Program-made: the position numbers and the translations under genes
Assembly: GCF_014204525.1 (NCBI RefSeq)
Contig: NZ_JACHLP010000007.1
Span: forward strand, 186,001-250,000
Direction of reading: 5' to 3'
DNA: 64,000 nucleotides
Source of the DNA: Roseateles oligotrophus
Lineage (GTDB): Bacteria; Pseudomonadota; Gammaproteobacteria; Burkholderiales; Burkholderiaceae_C
Notes under the pieces: generated by a model
Told to the model about the DNA's origin: nothing
Seen by the model: only the letters and a program-made list of their open reading frames with translations
Database searches by the model: none
In this document: positions 34,562 to 43,887 of the stretch, one piece after another
Layout of the letters: every line of letters begins with the position of its first letter
Numbering within the stretch: position 1 is the first letter of the stretch

Positions 34562-36022
34562 ATGAATCCTCTGCAATTGCAAGACCCCGGCCTGCTCAAG
34601 ACCGGCCTGTTCATTGACGGCCAATGGTTGGCGGCCGATAGCGGCCAGACCCAGAGCGTGAACAATCCCGCCACGCGGGCCGCCATCGCCCAAGTGCCAT
34701 ATGCCGGCGCGGCCGAGACCGAAAAAGCCATCCAGGCCGCCGCCAAAGCCCTGCCGGCCTGGCGCGCGCAGACCGCCGAAGCGCGCGCCCAGCTGCTGCA
34801 ACGCTGGCATGCCCTGATGCTGCAGCACCAGGAGGACCTGGCCCTGTTGATGAGCGCCGAGCAGGGCAAGCCGCTGGCCGAGGCGCGTGGCGAGATCGCC
34901 TATGCCGCCAGCTATATCGAGTGGTTTGCCGAGGAGGCGAGGCGGGTCTACGGCGACATCATCCCCAGCCCCTGGGGCGATAAACGCATCCTGGTCACGC
35001 GCGAGCCGGTGGGCGTGTGCGCCGCCATCACGCCCTGGAACTTCCCCTCGGCCATGATCACCCGCAAGGCCGCTCCGGCGCTGGCCGCGGGCTGCACCCT
35101 CATCATCAAGCCCGCCCTGCAGACGCCGCTATCGGCCCTGGCCATGGCGGAGCTGGCCCAGCGCGCGGGCCTGCCCGCCGGTGTGCTGAATGTGGTCTGC
35201 GGCGCTGCGCGCGAGATCGGGGCGGCGCTTTGCGCCAGCCCGGTGGTGCGCAAGCTCAGCTTCACCGGTTCCACCGAGGTGGGCCGCAGCCTGGCCGCCC
35301 AATGCGCGCCGAGCTTGAAAAAGCTGTCACTGGAATTGGGTGGTAATGCGCCCTTCATCGTCTTCGACGACGCCGATTTGGATGCCGCCGTGCAGGGCGC
35401 CATGGCCAGCAAGTTCCGCAACAGCGGCCAGACCTGTGTCTGCGCCAATCGCCTGCTGGTGCAGGCCGGCGTCTACGAGGCCTTTGCCGCCAAGCTGGCC
35501 CAGGCCATGGCCCAGTTGCAGGTCGGCGAAGGCCGGCAAGCGGGCGTCACCCAGGGCCCGCTGATCGACGAGCCTGCCTTGCTCAAGGTCGAAGCCCTGG
35601 TGGCCGATGCCCTGGCGCGGGGCGCAAGCCTGCTGCTGGGCGGCAAGCGGCATGCGCTGGGTGGAAGCTTTTATCAGCCGACCCTGCTCACCGGCGTCAC
35701 CCCGCAGATGCGCCTGGCCAAGGAGGAAATCTTCGGCCCGGTGGCGCCGCTGTTCCGCTTCGAGACCGAGGTCGAGGCCATCGCCATGGCCAATGACAGC
35801 GAGTTCGGCCTGGCCGCCTACTTTTTCTCGCGCGATATCGGCCGGGTCTGGCGGGTGGCGGGCGCCATCCAGGCGGGCATGGTGGGGATCAATACCGGCC
35901 TGATTTCAACGGCGGTCGCGCCCTTTGGCGGCGTCAAGCAATCCGGCATGGGGCGCGAAGGTTCCTTCCTGGGCATTCAGGAATATGTGGACAGCAAATA
36001 CCTGTGCATCAGCGAATCCTGA
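34562..36022 (+). CDS. gabD: Succinate-semialdehyde dehydrogenase (NADP+) GabD-type
   Basis: 486 residues, ALDH superfamily: ITPWNFPSAMITRKAAPALA, LSLELGGNAPFIVFDDADLD (Glu), NSGQTCVCANRLLVQ (catalytic Cys with the second Cys typical of GabD). It converts succinic semialdehyde, the HpaI product, to succinate, closing the pathway into the TCA cycle. Last gene of the hpa operon; in E. coli the equivalent job is done by gabD/sad elsewhere. Confidence 0.92.
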   Translation: MNPLQLQDPGLLKTGLFIDGQWLAADSGQTQSVNNPATRAAIAQVPYAGAAETEKAIQAAAKALPAWRAQTAEARAQLLQRWHALMLQHQEDLALLMSAEQGKPLAEARGEIAYAASYIEWFAEEARRVYGDIIPSPWGDKRILVTREPVGVCAAITPWNFPSAMITRKAAPALAAGCTLIIKPALQTPLSALAMAELAQRAGLPAGVLNVVCGAAREIGAALCASPVVRKLSFTGSTEVGRSLAAQCAPSLKKLSLELGGNAPFIVFDDADLDAAVQGAMASKFRNSGQTCVCANRLLVQAGVYEAFAAKLAQAMAQLQVGEGRQAGVTQGPLIDEPALLKVEALVADALARGASLLLGGKRHALGGSFYQPTLLTGVTPQMRLAKEEIFGPVAPLFRFETEVEAIAMANDSEFGLAAYFFSRDIGRVWRVAGAIQAGMVGINTGLISTAVAPFGGVKQSGMGREGSFLGIQEYVDSKYLCISES

Positions 36023-36111
36023 AACCGGCTCGGACATGATGCGCTGCCCGGTCTTGGCGAGAACGCGGGGTAGCTCGCGTATTCCCTCATGAGCCGGCCG
36101 GGGTGCCTGCA

Positions 36112-36124
36112 CTAGTATTGCTAA
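36112..36124 (-). promoter_or_regulatory. HpaR-like site before the AraC gene
   Basis: Minus-strand TTAGCAATACTAG matches the outer arms of hpaG1 operator candidate 1 (TTAGCAAT...ATACTAA) with the centre removed, and resembles candidate 2 (TTAGCAACTAA). It lies 85-97 bases before the AraC gene start, in an AT-richer patch of the 186-base gap. It suggests shared control by HpaR; no protein binding is shown. Confidence 0.45.
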
Positions 36125-36208
36125 TATCTGAGTGTTTTGCCGCGCCCGGCGCGTGCAAAGTGTGTGTGGCCCTTGGCGCAGGCAAAACGGCCATGGAGCA
36201 AGGCAGCG

Positions 36209-37171
36209 ATGGATCATTCTGACTTCACAACGCGGGGCGAACACCGTGCGGACCGCGCCGCGGCCTGGGGCCGCATCAATGCCCATTACTTTGGCAATCT
36301 GGCCGTGGATCGTCTGGAAGATCCGGAGTTGGAGGCCGATATCTCGGCCTTTGATGTGGGCCCCTTGCGCATGTTGCGCATCCATGCGCCGGCGCATCGG
36401 GTCCGGCGTTGCGGCAGCGTCACCGAGCTGCCCATGGATTCGCTCTACAAACTGGTGCTGCAATTGCAAGGCCATGCCGAGATCCAGCAGGGCGAGCGCG
36501 CCTTCACGCTGCACCCGGGCGACTGGAGTTTTTACGACCCGCGCGTGCCCTATTCGGTGACCAATTTCGAGCGCATGGACCTGCTGGTGGTGCAGGTGCC
36601 GCGCGAGCAGTTGCGCGGCTTCAAGGTGCCCAGCCTGCATACCTGCGAGGCGAGCAGCAGCAATGCCCAAGGTCTGTACGCTGTATTGAGCTCATTCCTT
36701 CGCTCACTGGCCGGTCAGCTGCCGGCGCTGCCCAATGGTGTGGGCCAGCCGCTCAGCGAGACCGTTATCGGCCTGCTGGCCTCCACCATGGCCGCCCACC
36801 AAAGCGAGGCCAGCGAACATGCCACTTTGCCCAGCGTGCTGCGGGCGCGGGTCAAGCAGTATGTGCATGCTCATCTGGCCGAGGTCGACCTCAGCATCGA
36901 CCGCATCGCCCTGGCCATGCGCTGCTCCAAGCGCTATCTGCACCGGGTCTTTGAGGACGAGAGCATTTCCATCGACCGCTATATCTGGCAGGCCCGGCTG
37001 GAACGCTGCCATCAGGAGCTGAGTGAGCGGGCCGCTGCCAAACCGATGATTTCCCAGGTCGCATTTGCCTGGGGTTTCAATAGCAGCGCGCATTTCTGCC
37101 GCATGTACAAAAAGCATTTTGGCGAGGCGCCCAGCGAGTTTCAGCGCCGCCGCGTGCAAGCCGAGCTTTGA
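36209..37171 (+). CDS. AraC-family regulator, FeaR-like
   Basis: 320 residues. The N-terminal about 190 form an AraC-binding-like domain (RINAHYFGNLAVDRLED, ELPMDSLYKLVLQLQG, LHPGDWSFYDPRVPYSV), the arrangement of FeaR and other phenethylamine/aromatic regulators. The C-terminal HTH pair is IDRIALAMRCSKRYLHRVF and ISQVAFAWGFNSSAHFCRMY, ending in FGEAPSEFQRRR. ATG 36209 is chosen by start of the family pattern (MDHSDFTTRG). It is convergent in sense with the hpa operon but separated by 186 bases, so it likely has its own promoter. Probable activator of the upstream peripheral genes or of hpa. Confidence 0.88.
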   Translation: MDHSDFTTRGEHRADRAAAWGRINAHYFGNLAVDRLEDPELEADISAFDVGPLRMLRIHAPAHRVRRCGSVTELPMDSLYKLVLQLQGHAEIQQGERAFTLHPGDWSFYDPRVPYSVTNFERMDLLVVQVPREQLRGFKVPSLHTCEASSSNAQGLYAVLSSFLRSLAGQLPALPNGVGQPLSETVIGLLASTMAAHQSEASEHATLPSVLRARVKQYVHAHLAEVDLSIDRIALAMRCSKRYLHRVFEDESISIDRYIWQARLERCHQELSERAAAKPMISQVAFAWGFNSSAHFCRMYKKHFGEAPSEFQRRRVQAEL

Positions 37172-37243
37172 CGCGCAGTCCGGCGGGCCCGCTCCAGCAG
37201 GGGCGGCTCTTGCAGTGCCCGCATGCGAGAATCGGCCCCATAG

Positions 37244-37276
37244 ATCGGTGCAATATCTGTGTTTTGTTGCACCGAT
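37244..37276. repeat. Perfect 10-base inverted repeat between araC and dusA
   Basis: ATCGGTGCAA (37244-37253), 13-base spacer, TTGCACCGAT (37267-37276). No T-run follows on either side, so it looks more like an operator or a factor-aided terminator than a classical intrinsic terminator. It is centred 57 bases upstream of the dusA start. Confidence 0.6.
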
Positions 37277-37316
37277 TATTGCGTCCAGGTCCCGCTAAGG
37301 GCAGTAAAGCGAGCAA

Positions 37317-38393
<1,077 letters not shown>

Positions 38394-38429
38394 AAGAGTC
38401 AACACCCATCCAAGCAGAGGCTCGCGCGC

Positions 38430-39017
38430 ATGAATCCCAACGAGTCGGTCTTCTTCCATTGCTACAGCACGGCCTTGGGCGTTTGCGCGATTGCCTGGGG
38501 GCCGCGCGGCATTTGCGGCTCGCAGCTACCGGAAGAAAGTGAAGGCGCGACGCGCGACCGCATGCGAGTGCGCTTCCCCGCGGCGCGCGAGAGCGAGCAA
38601 TTGCCGGCGGATGTCTTGCATGCGATCCGCGGTGTGCGCCGCTTGCTGGCCGGCGAGACGGCCGATGCGGGCGAGTTGCTCAGCCTGGTGCTGGACGAAC
38701 GCGGCCTGGCCGAGTTTGATGCCCAGGTCTTGGCCCTGACGCGGCGCATCCCCGTCGGCCAGACCTTGAGCTACGGCGAGATCGCCAGCCGTTTGGGCCG
38801 GCCCGCTGCGGCCCGCGCCGTCGGCCGGGCCGAGGGCCACAACCCGTTTGCGCCCATCGTGCCCTGCCACCGCGTGCTGGCCGCGCGAGGCGGTTTCAAC
38901 CAGGGGCAGGGCGGCTTCTCCGCCTTTGGTGGGGTGCAGACCAAGCAGCGCCTGCTGGCCATCGAGGCGCGCGCCAGCGGCCAGGCCGTGGCCGAGCAGC
39001 AGGGCTTGTTCGATTGA
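38430..39017 (+). CDS. ogt: Methylated-DNA--protein-cysteine methyltransferase (Ogt/AdaC family)
   Basis: 195 residues. The active-site motif IVPCHRVLAARG with acceptor Cys is intact, preceded by IPVGQTLSYGEIASRLGRP and RAVGRAEGHNP. It removes O6-alkyl groups from guanine in one suicidal step. The C-terminal QTKQRLLAIEARASG is typical. It follows dusA by 36 bases and precedes rhlE by 68; likely not in operon with either. Confidence 0.92.
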   Translation: MNPNESVFFHCYSTALGVCAIAWGPRGICGSQLPEESEGATRDRMRVRFPAARESEQLPADVLHAIRGVRRLLAGETADAGELLSLVLDERGLAEFDAQVLALTRRIPVGQTLSYGEIASRLGRPAAARAVGRAEGHNPFAPIVPCHRVLAARGGFNQGQGGFSAFGGVQTKQRLLAIEARASGQAVAEQQGLFD

Positions 39018-39085
39018 ATCCGGCCTGGATCCATGGCCGCGGCCACGGCGGGCCGTAAAATCGCCCCCTCACTTTTAGGCCTTGC

Positions 39086-40369
39086 ATGTCATTCGCTACC
39101 CTGGGCCTGTCGCCCGCCTTGCTGCGCGCCGTGCGCGAACAAGGCTACCACGCTCCCACCGCCATTCAGAGCGCCGCCATTCCGCTGATTCTTGAGGGGC
39201 GCGATGTGCTGGGCCTGGCTCAGACCGGTTCGGGCAAGACGGCGGCCTACACCTTGCCCTTGCTGCAAAACGTCTTGCGGCAGCGCTTCGAGCAAAAAGC
39301 GCCGCAGCGCCTGGCCTTGGCCCTGATCCTGGTGCCCACGCGCGAGTTGGCGCTGCAGGTGGGTGAAAGCCTGAGTGAGCTGGCCCGTGCACTGGCCCAG
39401 CCGCTGAAGATCTCGGTCGCTTTTGGCGGCGTCTCCATCAATCCGCAGATGATGGCGCTGCGGGGCGGCACCGATGTGGTGGTGGCCACGCCGGGCCGCC
39501 TGCTCGACCTGCTGGAACACCGTGCCTTGAGCTTGGGCGCCGTCAACCATCTGGTGCTGGACGAGGCCGACCGTCTGCTGGATCTGGGCTTTAGCGAGGA
39601 GTTGCAGGCCGTGTTGGCCAAGCTGCCCGCGCGGCGGCAAAACCTGTTCTTCTCGGCCACCTTCCCGCTAGCGGTGGAGCGCCTGGCGGCGGGCTTGTTG
39701 CGCAATCCCGCGCGGGTCGAGCTCGCCGCGGAGCCGCAGCGCGCGGCCGCCATCACCCAGCGCGCCCTGGTGGTGGACGAGAGTCGCCGCACGCCCTTGC
39801 TGCGCCATCTGCTGGCCCAGGAGGGCTGGCCCCGTGTGCTGGTGTTTGTGGCGAGCAGATACGCGACCGAACATGTGTCGGACAAGCTCTGGAAGGCCGG
39901 CATCAAGGCCGCCGCCCTGCATGGCGAGCTGAGTCAGGGCGGGCGTACGCGGGTGCTGGAAGCCCTGAAGAACTCCGAAGTGCAGGTGCTGGTGGCCACC
40001 GATGTGGCGGCGCGCGGCCTGGACATTCCCAATCTGCCGGTGGTGCTCAATTACGATCTGCCGCGCTCGGCCACCGACTACACCCACCGCATCGGCCGCA
40101 CCGGCCGGGCCGGTGAGTCGGGCCTGGCCCTGAGCTTCATCAGCGGCCAGCTGAGCAATGGCGAGGCGCATTTCCGCCTGATCGAAAAGCGCCAGGGCCA
40201 GCGCGTGCCGCGCGAGCAAATTGCCGGCTTCGAGCCCAGCAGTCTTGCCTTGGCCGAGGCCGAAAGAAGCGGCAATGGCGGCGTGAAGGGCCGGCGCAAG
40301 AGCAAGAAGGACAAGCTGCGGGAGGCCGCCGCGCTTGCGGCGGTGTCAGCCCCGGATATTCAGCGGTAG
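39086..40369 (+). CDS. rhlE: DEAD-box ATP-dependent RNA helicase RhlE
   Basis: 427 residues with the full motif set: Q-motif (GYHAPTAIQSAAIP), AQTGSGKTAAYTLPLL, VLDEADRLLDLGF (DEAD), SATFP, ATDVAARGLD, HRIGRTGRAGESG. The RhlE class is inferred from NLFFSATFP and its compact C-terminal tail (GRRKSKKDKLREAAA), lysine-rich for RNA binding. It unwinds short RNA duplexes in ribosome assembly and RNA decay. Its last 10 bases overlap the 3' end of the convergent pilin-operon gene. Confidence 0.92.
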   Translation: MSFATLGLSPALLRAVREQGYHAPTAIQSAAIPLILEGRDVLGLAQTGSGKTAAYTLPLLQNVLRQRFEQKAPQRLALALILVPTRELALQVGESLSELARALAQPLKISVAFGGVSINPQMMALRGGTDVVVATPGRLLDLLEHRALSLGAVNHLVLDEADRLLDLGFSEELQAVLAKLPARRQNLFFSATFPLAVERLAAGLLRNPARVELAAEPQRAAAITQRALVVDESRRTPLLRHLLAQEGWPRVLVFVASRYATEHVSDKLWKAGIKAAALHGELSQGGRTRVLEALKNSEVQVLVATDVAARGLDIPNLPVVLNYDLPRSATDYTHRIGRTGRAGESGLALSFISGQLSNGEAHFRLIEKRQGQRVPREQIAGFEPSSLALAEAERSGNGGVKGRRKSKKDKLREAAALAAVSAPDIQR

Positions 40370-42213
40370 CGCGACCAGAGCAGGGTGACTGCGGCGGGAA
40401 TATGGATGTCCTGGCCGCCACCCGGGGTGTAGCTGGCGGGGAGGTTGTTCATATCGAGGCGGGTGCTGGCACCCAGCTTGCTGCCGCCGATATAAGTGCC
40501 CAGATCAGCGGCGGCGATATAGCCGTGGATGACGGTGCTGCCGCTGCTCTCCAGCACGTCGCCGGCCAGCACGTCTCCAAAGACCTCGACATTGGCCCCC
40601 AGGCTGATCTTGCCGCCGCGGAAGCTGCCGTTCAGCAAGCCCCCCGAACCCAAGCAGATATTGCCCACGCTCTGGGGCTTCAATGTGGCCTGGCCCGGGA
40701 CGCAGAAATTGCTGGGCAGGGTGCGGGCATAACGGCTGCCGTTGCAGATCCGGGCGTAGTCCGCAAAATTGACCGCGTAGCTGCGGTGGTTGCCCTGGGT
40801 GCTGATATTGCCCGTAGCGATCCAGGAGTTGTAGTAGACGCCGTTGCCTGCCACCAGATTGCCGTCGAACCAGAGCACGCCTGGCGCCATGGCGCCGTCG
40901 CTGATATTGCTGCTGATGCTCCATGTGTTGCTGCCGTTGTCATAGGCAAAGCAGGAGTTGTTGGCCGAACTGCCGGTGCAGATTTTGGCCACGCAGCTGT
41001 TGGCGTTGTAGCTATTGCTTTTGCACAAATAGTCTTGATTGCTGCCCTCGCCGACGAGGAAGTAGGCCCCGTCAGGGATGCCGGTGACCGAGCGCACGCT
41101 GACCTTGGTGGCGCCGTTGACACGCTCGAACACATAGTTGGCCACGGCCTTGTAGGGGTAGGCATCGAAGGTGGGCGCCGTGATGGTTTCTGCCGTCAGC
41201 AAGGGGAGATTGACTTGCAGGCCGGGGCTGCGCGTCATGTTCACCATGGCGCCGCCGGTGCCGGTCAGCGCTCCGCCATAGTTGCCGCTGGCCACGCTGC
41301 CCCAGCCGTTTTTCTGGTAGTCGCCTTGGACCTGGGCGTTGCCACTGATTTCGGCGCCTTTGTGATCCACATAGGCCTTGGTCATCAGATTTGTGACCCT
41401 GGCGGCACCGGCCAGGGTGACGGGACCGATGGACTTGAGATCGATGACGGTATTGCTGCTCAGCGAGGTCGCCGCATTGCTGTAACTGGCTTTGACGCTC
41501 ACGCCACCGGACAGCTTGATATCCCCCATGGCCTGCAGCTTGTTGTAGTCCCCGCTGCCCGAGAGGGCGATGGAACTTTCGGAGAACAGCGTGCCGTTGG
41601 AGGTGCTGCCCTGCAACTCAATCGCGCCTTTGGCGTACAGGAATTCGATGCCGCTGATGCTGCCGCCACCCGTGACCTTGCCGTCCACGACCACACGGGC
41701 TCGGCCATCGCCGCCCACCACCTCGATATTGCCGCCCAGCCCCAGATCTCCTTTGATATTGATGGCCGCCTTGGGCCCTGGGTTGTGAGCCTTGCCGGGC
41801 TTGACGCAGTAGCTGGTGGCCAGCAGGGCGCTGGCGCCGGCGCTGCTGCCGACGATGTCGAAGGCCAGCATCTTGCCCCCCGGGCAGTTGAGCGCATCAT
41901 CACTGGGGGCCTGGCTCAGGGTCGCGGTGACATCGTCCAGACCGGTGAATGTGGCGGGCGAGTTCAGGGCCAGCTTGCTGAGATCGTTGGCATTGACTTG
42001 CAACAGGTACTGGCGCAGGACTTCGGCGCCGTTCCAGGCCTTCAGCTGGGCCTGTGTCAAGGCGTGCACGGTGGTGGATTGCGACTGCAGGCCGCGCACA
42101 TAAGAGATCGCGCCGAACACCATGCCGCCCAGGGACAGGCCGGTCAGCAGAATGAAGAGCAGGGTAGAGACGCCGCGCTGCTGCGCGCGCGTGGAGGGCA
42201 GGGGTCGGTGCAT
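40360..42213 (-). CDS. PilX-like minor pilin with large beta-rich repeat region (617 aa)
   Basis: 617 residues with a prepilin-like N-terminus: QQRG then VSTLLFILLTGLSLGGMVF, without a Glu at position 5, as in PilX-type proteins. After about residue 60 comes a soluble part with short Gly/Ser/Val runs (GGSISGIEFLYAKGAIELQG, FSESSIALSGSGDYNKLQAM), resembling a beta-solenoid like bactofilin. Normal PilX is about 150-200 residues, so the large extra region is unusual. A late region carries a lone cluster of Cys (CKSNSYNANSCVAKICTGSS). It ends 9 bases into the convergent rhlE gene. It is the last gene of the pilin operon. Confidence 0.75.
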   Translation of the reverse strand: MHRPLPSTRAQQRGVSTLLFILLTGLSLGGMVFGAISYVRGLQSQSTTVHALTQAQLKAWNGAEVLRQYLLQVNANDLSKLALNSPATFTGLDDVTATLSQAPSDDALNCPGGKMLAFDIVGSSAGASALLATSYCVKPGKAHNPGPKAAINIKGDLGLGGNIEVVGGDGRARVVVDGKVTGGGSISGIEFLYAKGAIELQGSTSNGTLFSESSIALSGSGDYNKLQAMGDIKLSGGVSVKASYSNAATSLSSNTVIDLKSIGPVTLAGAARVTNLMTKAYVDHKGAEISGNAQVQGDYQKNGWGSVASGNYGGALTGTGGAMVNMTRSPGLQVNLPLLTAETITAPTFDAYPYKAVANYVFERVNGATKVSVRSVTGIPDGAYFLVGEGSNQDYLCKSNSYNANSCVAKICTGSSANNSCFAYDNGSNTWSISSNISDGAMAPGVLWFDGNLVAGNGVYYNSWIATGNISTQGNHRSYAVNFADYARICNGSRYARTLPSNFCVPGQATLKPQSVGNICLGSGGLLNGSFRGGKISLGANVEVFGDVLAGDVLESSGSTVIHGYIAAADLGTYIGGSKLGASTRLDMNNLPASYTPGGGQDIHIPAAVTLLWSRYR

Positions 42214-42216
42214 GGT

Positions 42217-42957
42217 TCAGGCTGGGAAGTTGGCCAGGCAGCTGGTATAGGTATTGCTGCTGCCCGGCACGCTGCCGGCATAGCTCAGTTGCACGCTGAG
42301 CGAGGCGGCGGGCGGGCTGTAAGTGCTGATGGCTTCGGGCAGGCCGCCAAAGGGCCAGCAATTGCTGCCGGACTGGGCGCTCAGGCCTATGGCCTGTTGC
42401 ATGACGGACGCTTCAACCAAGGTGTGCCGCTCCCAGGCGATCTTGCCCCACTGGGTGGCCAGGGGTTCGCAGGCGGTGCTCGACCTCAGGAGGTAGAAGG
42501 CCTTGCTGACCGCGTCGGAGTAGAGCGCCTGGCAGCGCGGGCTGCTCAGCGCTGGCGAGGGATTGTCGTCGTAGATCCAGACCAGGGCATTGCCCGACTG
42601 CAGCACATTGCCAATCGCCGTCGGCGTTCCGCGCAGGCTCTTGCCGTCCTGGCTGAGACTGGCGTCTTTCAGGAGCAGCAAATGGCTGCCGGCGCTTGGG
42701 GCGCTGATGCCGTAGCCGGCGGCTTGCAAAGCCATCTGCGCGCTCATCAAGCCGGAGGCCAGTTGGCCGTCTTGCACGGCGCTCTTGAGCAAACCCTGCT
42801 CGCCAAAGACCGTCTTGACGGTGCTGCGATACAGCGTGCTTGCCGCCAGGATGGTCAGCATGGAAATGAGCAAGCCCACCATCAGCCCGATCAGGCTGAG
42901 GCCTTGTTGGTGGTGTTGGGGGTGTGTTCTCTTCGGTATCGGGTGGCTGCGCATCAT
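42217..42957 (-). CDS. PilW-like minor pilin
   Basis: 246 residues; prepilin site QQG followed by LSLIGLMVGLLISMLTILAA. Position 5 is Gly where Glu is usual in PilW (ELMVA); this Glu neutralises the next pilin's N-terminus, so the change is notable. The ATG overlaps the pilV-like stop (ATGA); a second ATG follows directly. The hydrophilic part contains pilin-typical Ser/Gln-rich stretches and a C-terminal Cys pair region (CLANFPA). Confidence 0.8.
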   Translation of the reverse strand: MMRSHPIPKRTHPQHHQQGLSLIGLMVGLLISMLTILAASTLYRSTVKTVFGEQGLLKSAVQDGQLASGLMSAQMALQAAGYGISAPSAGSHLLLLKDASLSQDGKSLRGTPTAIGNVLQSGNALVWIYDDNPSPALSSPRCQALYSDAVSKAFYLLRSSTACEPLATQWGKIAWERHTLVEASVMQQAIGLSAQSGSNCWPFGGLPEAISTYSPPAASLSVQLSYAGSVPGSSNTYTSCLANFPA

Positions 42958-43394
42958 CAGTTCTTCAACAGCAGGGTGCCGGGACCGAAAAGGGTCTGGG
43001 CCTCGAGTTCGTAGCGCACCTGGGCCATGGTGGTGGTCTTGCTGATGCCGGCCATATCCACGGTGACGGTCTTGATGGTGCAGGCTTTGCTCAGGCCGCT
43101 GAGGTCGACGCTTTCGACGATGGGCTCGGCGTTGCGGGTGAGCTTGTTGCTGCCGCTGCTCGGGCAGCCATCGGCCAAGCCCCGGCCTTGCAAGTCGGCC
43201 CGGATGGTTTGCACGGCGAGGCTTTGTGCCTTCTGGTACTTCTGCGCCACCAGGCTGCGGCCCAGGGCGTAGACCAGACCCAGGCCCACGATGGCCAGCA
43301 AGACCATGGACACGAGGGCTTCGATCAGGGCGATGCCGCGCTGTGCTTGCGGCCTGCGCAGGGGGGCTTGATAGTGCTGCCGGGTCTTTGCCAT
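42957..43394 (-). CDS. PilV-like minor pilin
   Basis: 145 residues: prepilin cleavage site QRG before IALIEALVSMVLLAIVGLG with the conserved Glu at position 5. The start is set at ATG 43394 (MAKTRQHYQAPLRRPQAQRG leader), not the earlier in-frame GTG/ATG, because the leader is of normal length. Such pilins prime pilus assembly with PilW/PilX/FimT. It starts 7 bases after the fimT-like stop. Confidence 0.8.
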   Translation of the reverse strand: MAKTRQHYQAPLRRPQAQRGIALIEALVSMVLLAIVGLGLVYALGRSLVAQKYQKAQSLAVQTIRADLQGRGLADGCPSSGSNKLTRNAEPIVESVDLSGLSKACTIKTVTVDMAGISKTTTMAQVRYELEAQTLFGPGTLLLKN

Positions 43395-43401
43395 AGGGTG
43401 T

Positions 43402-43887
43402 TCAATCAAAAATGAGCTGGCTTGTTTCGTCGCCACGGCTGATCACAAAAGTCGGCTGCCTGGCGCAGGCACGGTTGCCCACATTGGCCGCAAGCGGCAA
43501 GCCATTGCTGTCCAGCGCCACGCAGCTGCTGCTGGCGCCCGCCACCGTCACGCTGGCAGGCACTCGGGATTGCCACAGGGCGGCCGTGCAATTCAGCTCC
43601 GTGGGCAGCCCGGCATGCAGGCATAACTGGCCGGCCTGGGTGACCAGGGTGGCCGAGGTATCGGGCGAGCGCGCCGCGACCGGGTTGCGCAAAGCCGTGG
43701 CCTTGAGCTGGCTGAGGCCCTGGCGCAACTGGGCATGGGTCTGGCGCACGGAGGACTGGTGCGACCAGGACAGCGCAAACGGTGTCGCGGCCGCGGCCAG
43801 CAGCATGGCGATGGTGATGCACACCATCAGCTCGATCAGGGTGAGGCCTTGCTGCCGCCGAGCGAGCCGGGCGCGTGCCCTCACCAT
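43402..43887 (-). CDS. FimT/GspH-like pseudopilin
   Basis: 161 residues; ARRQQG then LTLIELMVCITIAMLLAAAA, Glu at position 5 present. The C-terminal region has three or four Cys and the GspH-type pattern VRQTHAQLRQGLSQLKATAL. FimT-type minor pilins bind DNA in some species. Start at 43887 chosen for leader length; its ATG overlaps the pilE-like stop by 7 bases. Confidence 0.82.
   Translation of the reverse strand: MVRARARLARRQQGLTLIELMVCITIAMLLAAAATPFALSWSHQSSVRQTHAQLRQGLSQLKATALRNPVAARSPDTSATLVTQAGQLCLHAGLPTELNCTAALWQSRVPASVTVAGASSSCVALDSNGLPLAANVGNRACARQPTFVISRGDETSQLIFD

Noticed and set aside
36025-36098. CCGGCTC ... GAGCCGG as terminator of the hpa operon
   Set aside because: The loop of about 60 bases and lack of a T-run make an intrinsic terminator unlikely.
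40402-43014. An 870-codon + strand frame opposite the pilin operon
   Set aside because: Repeated AVAA/GQ-like composition, no motif, and it would lie opposite five genes with prepilin sites.
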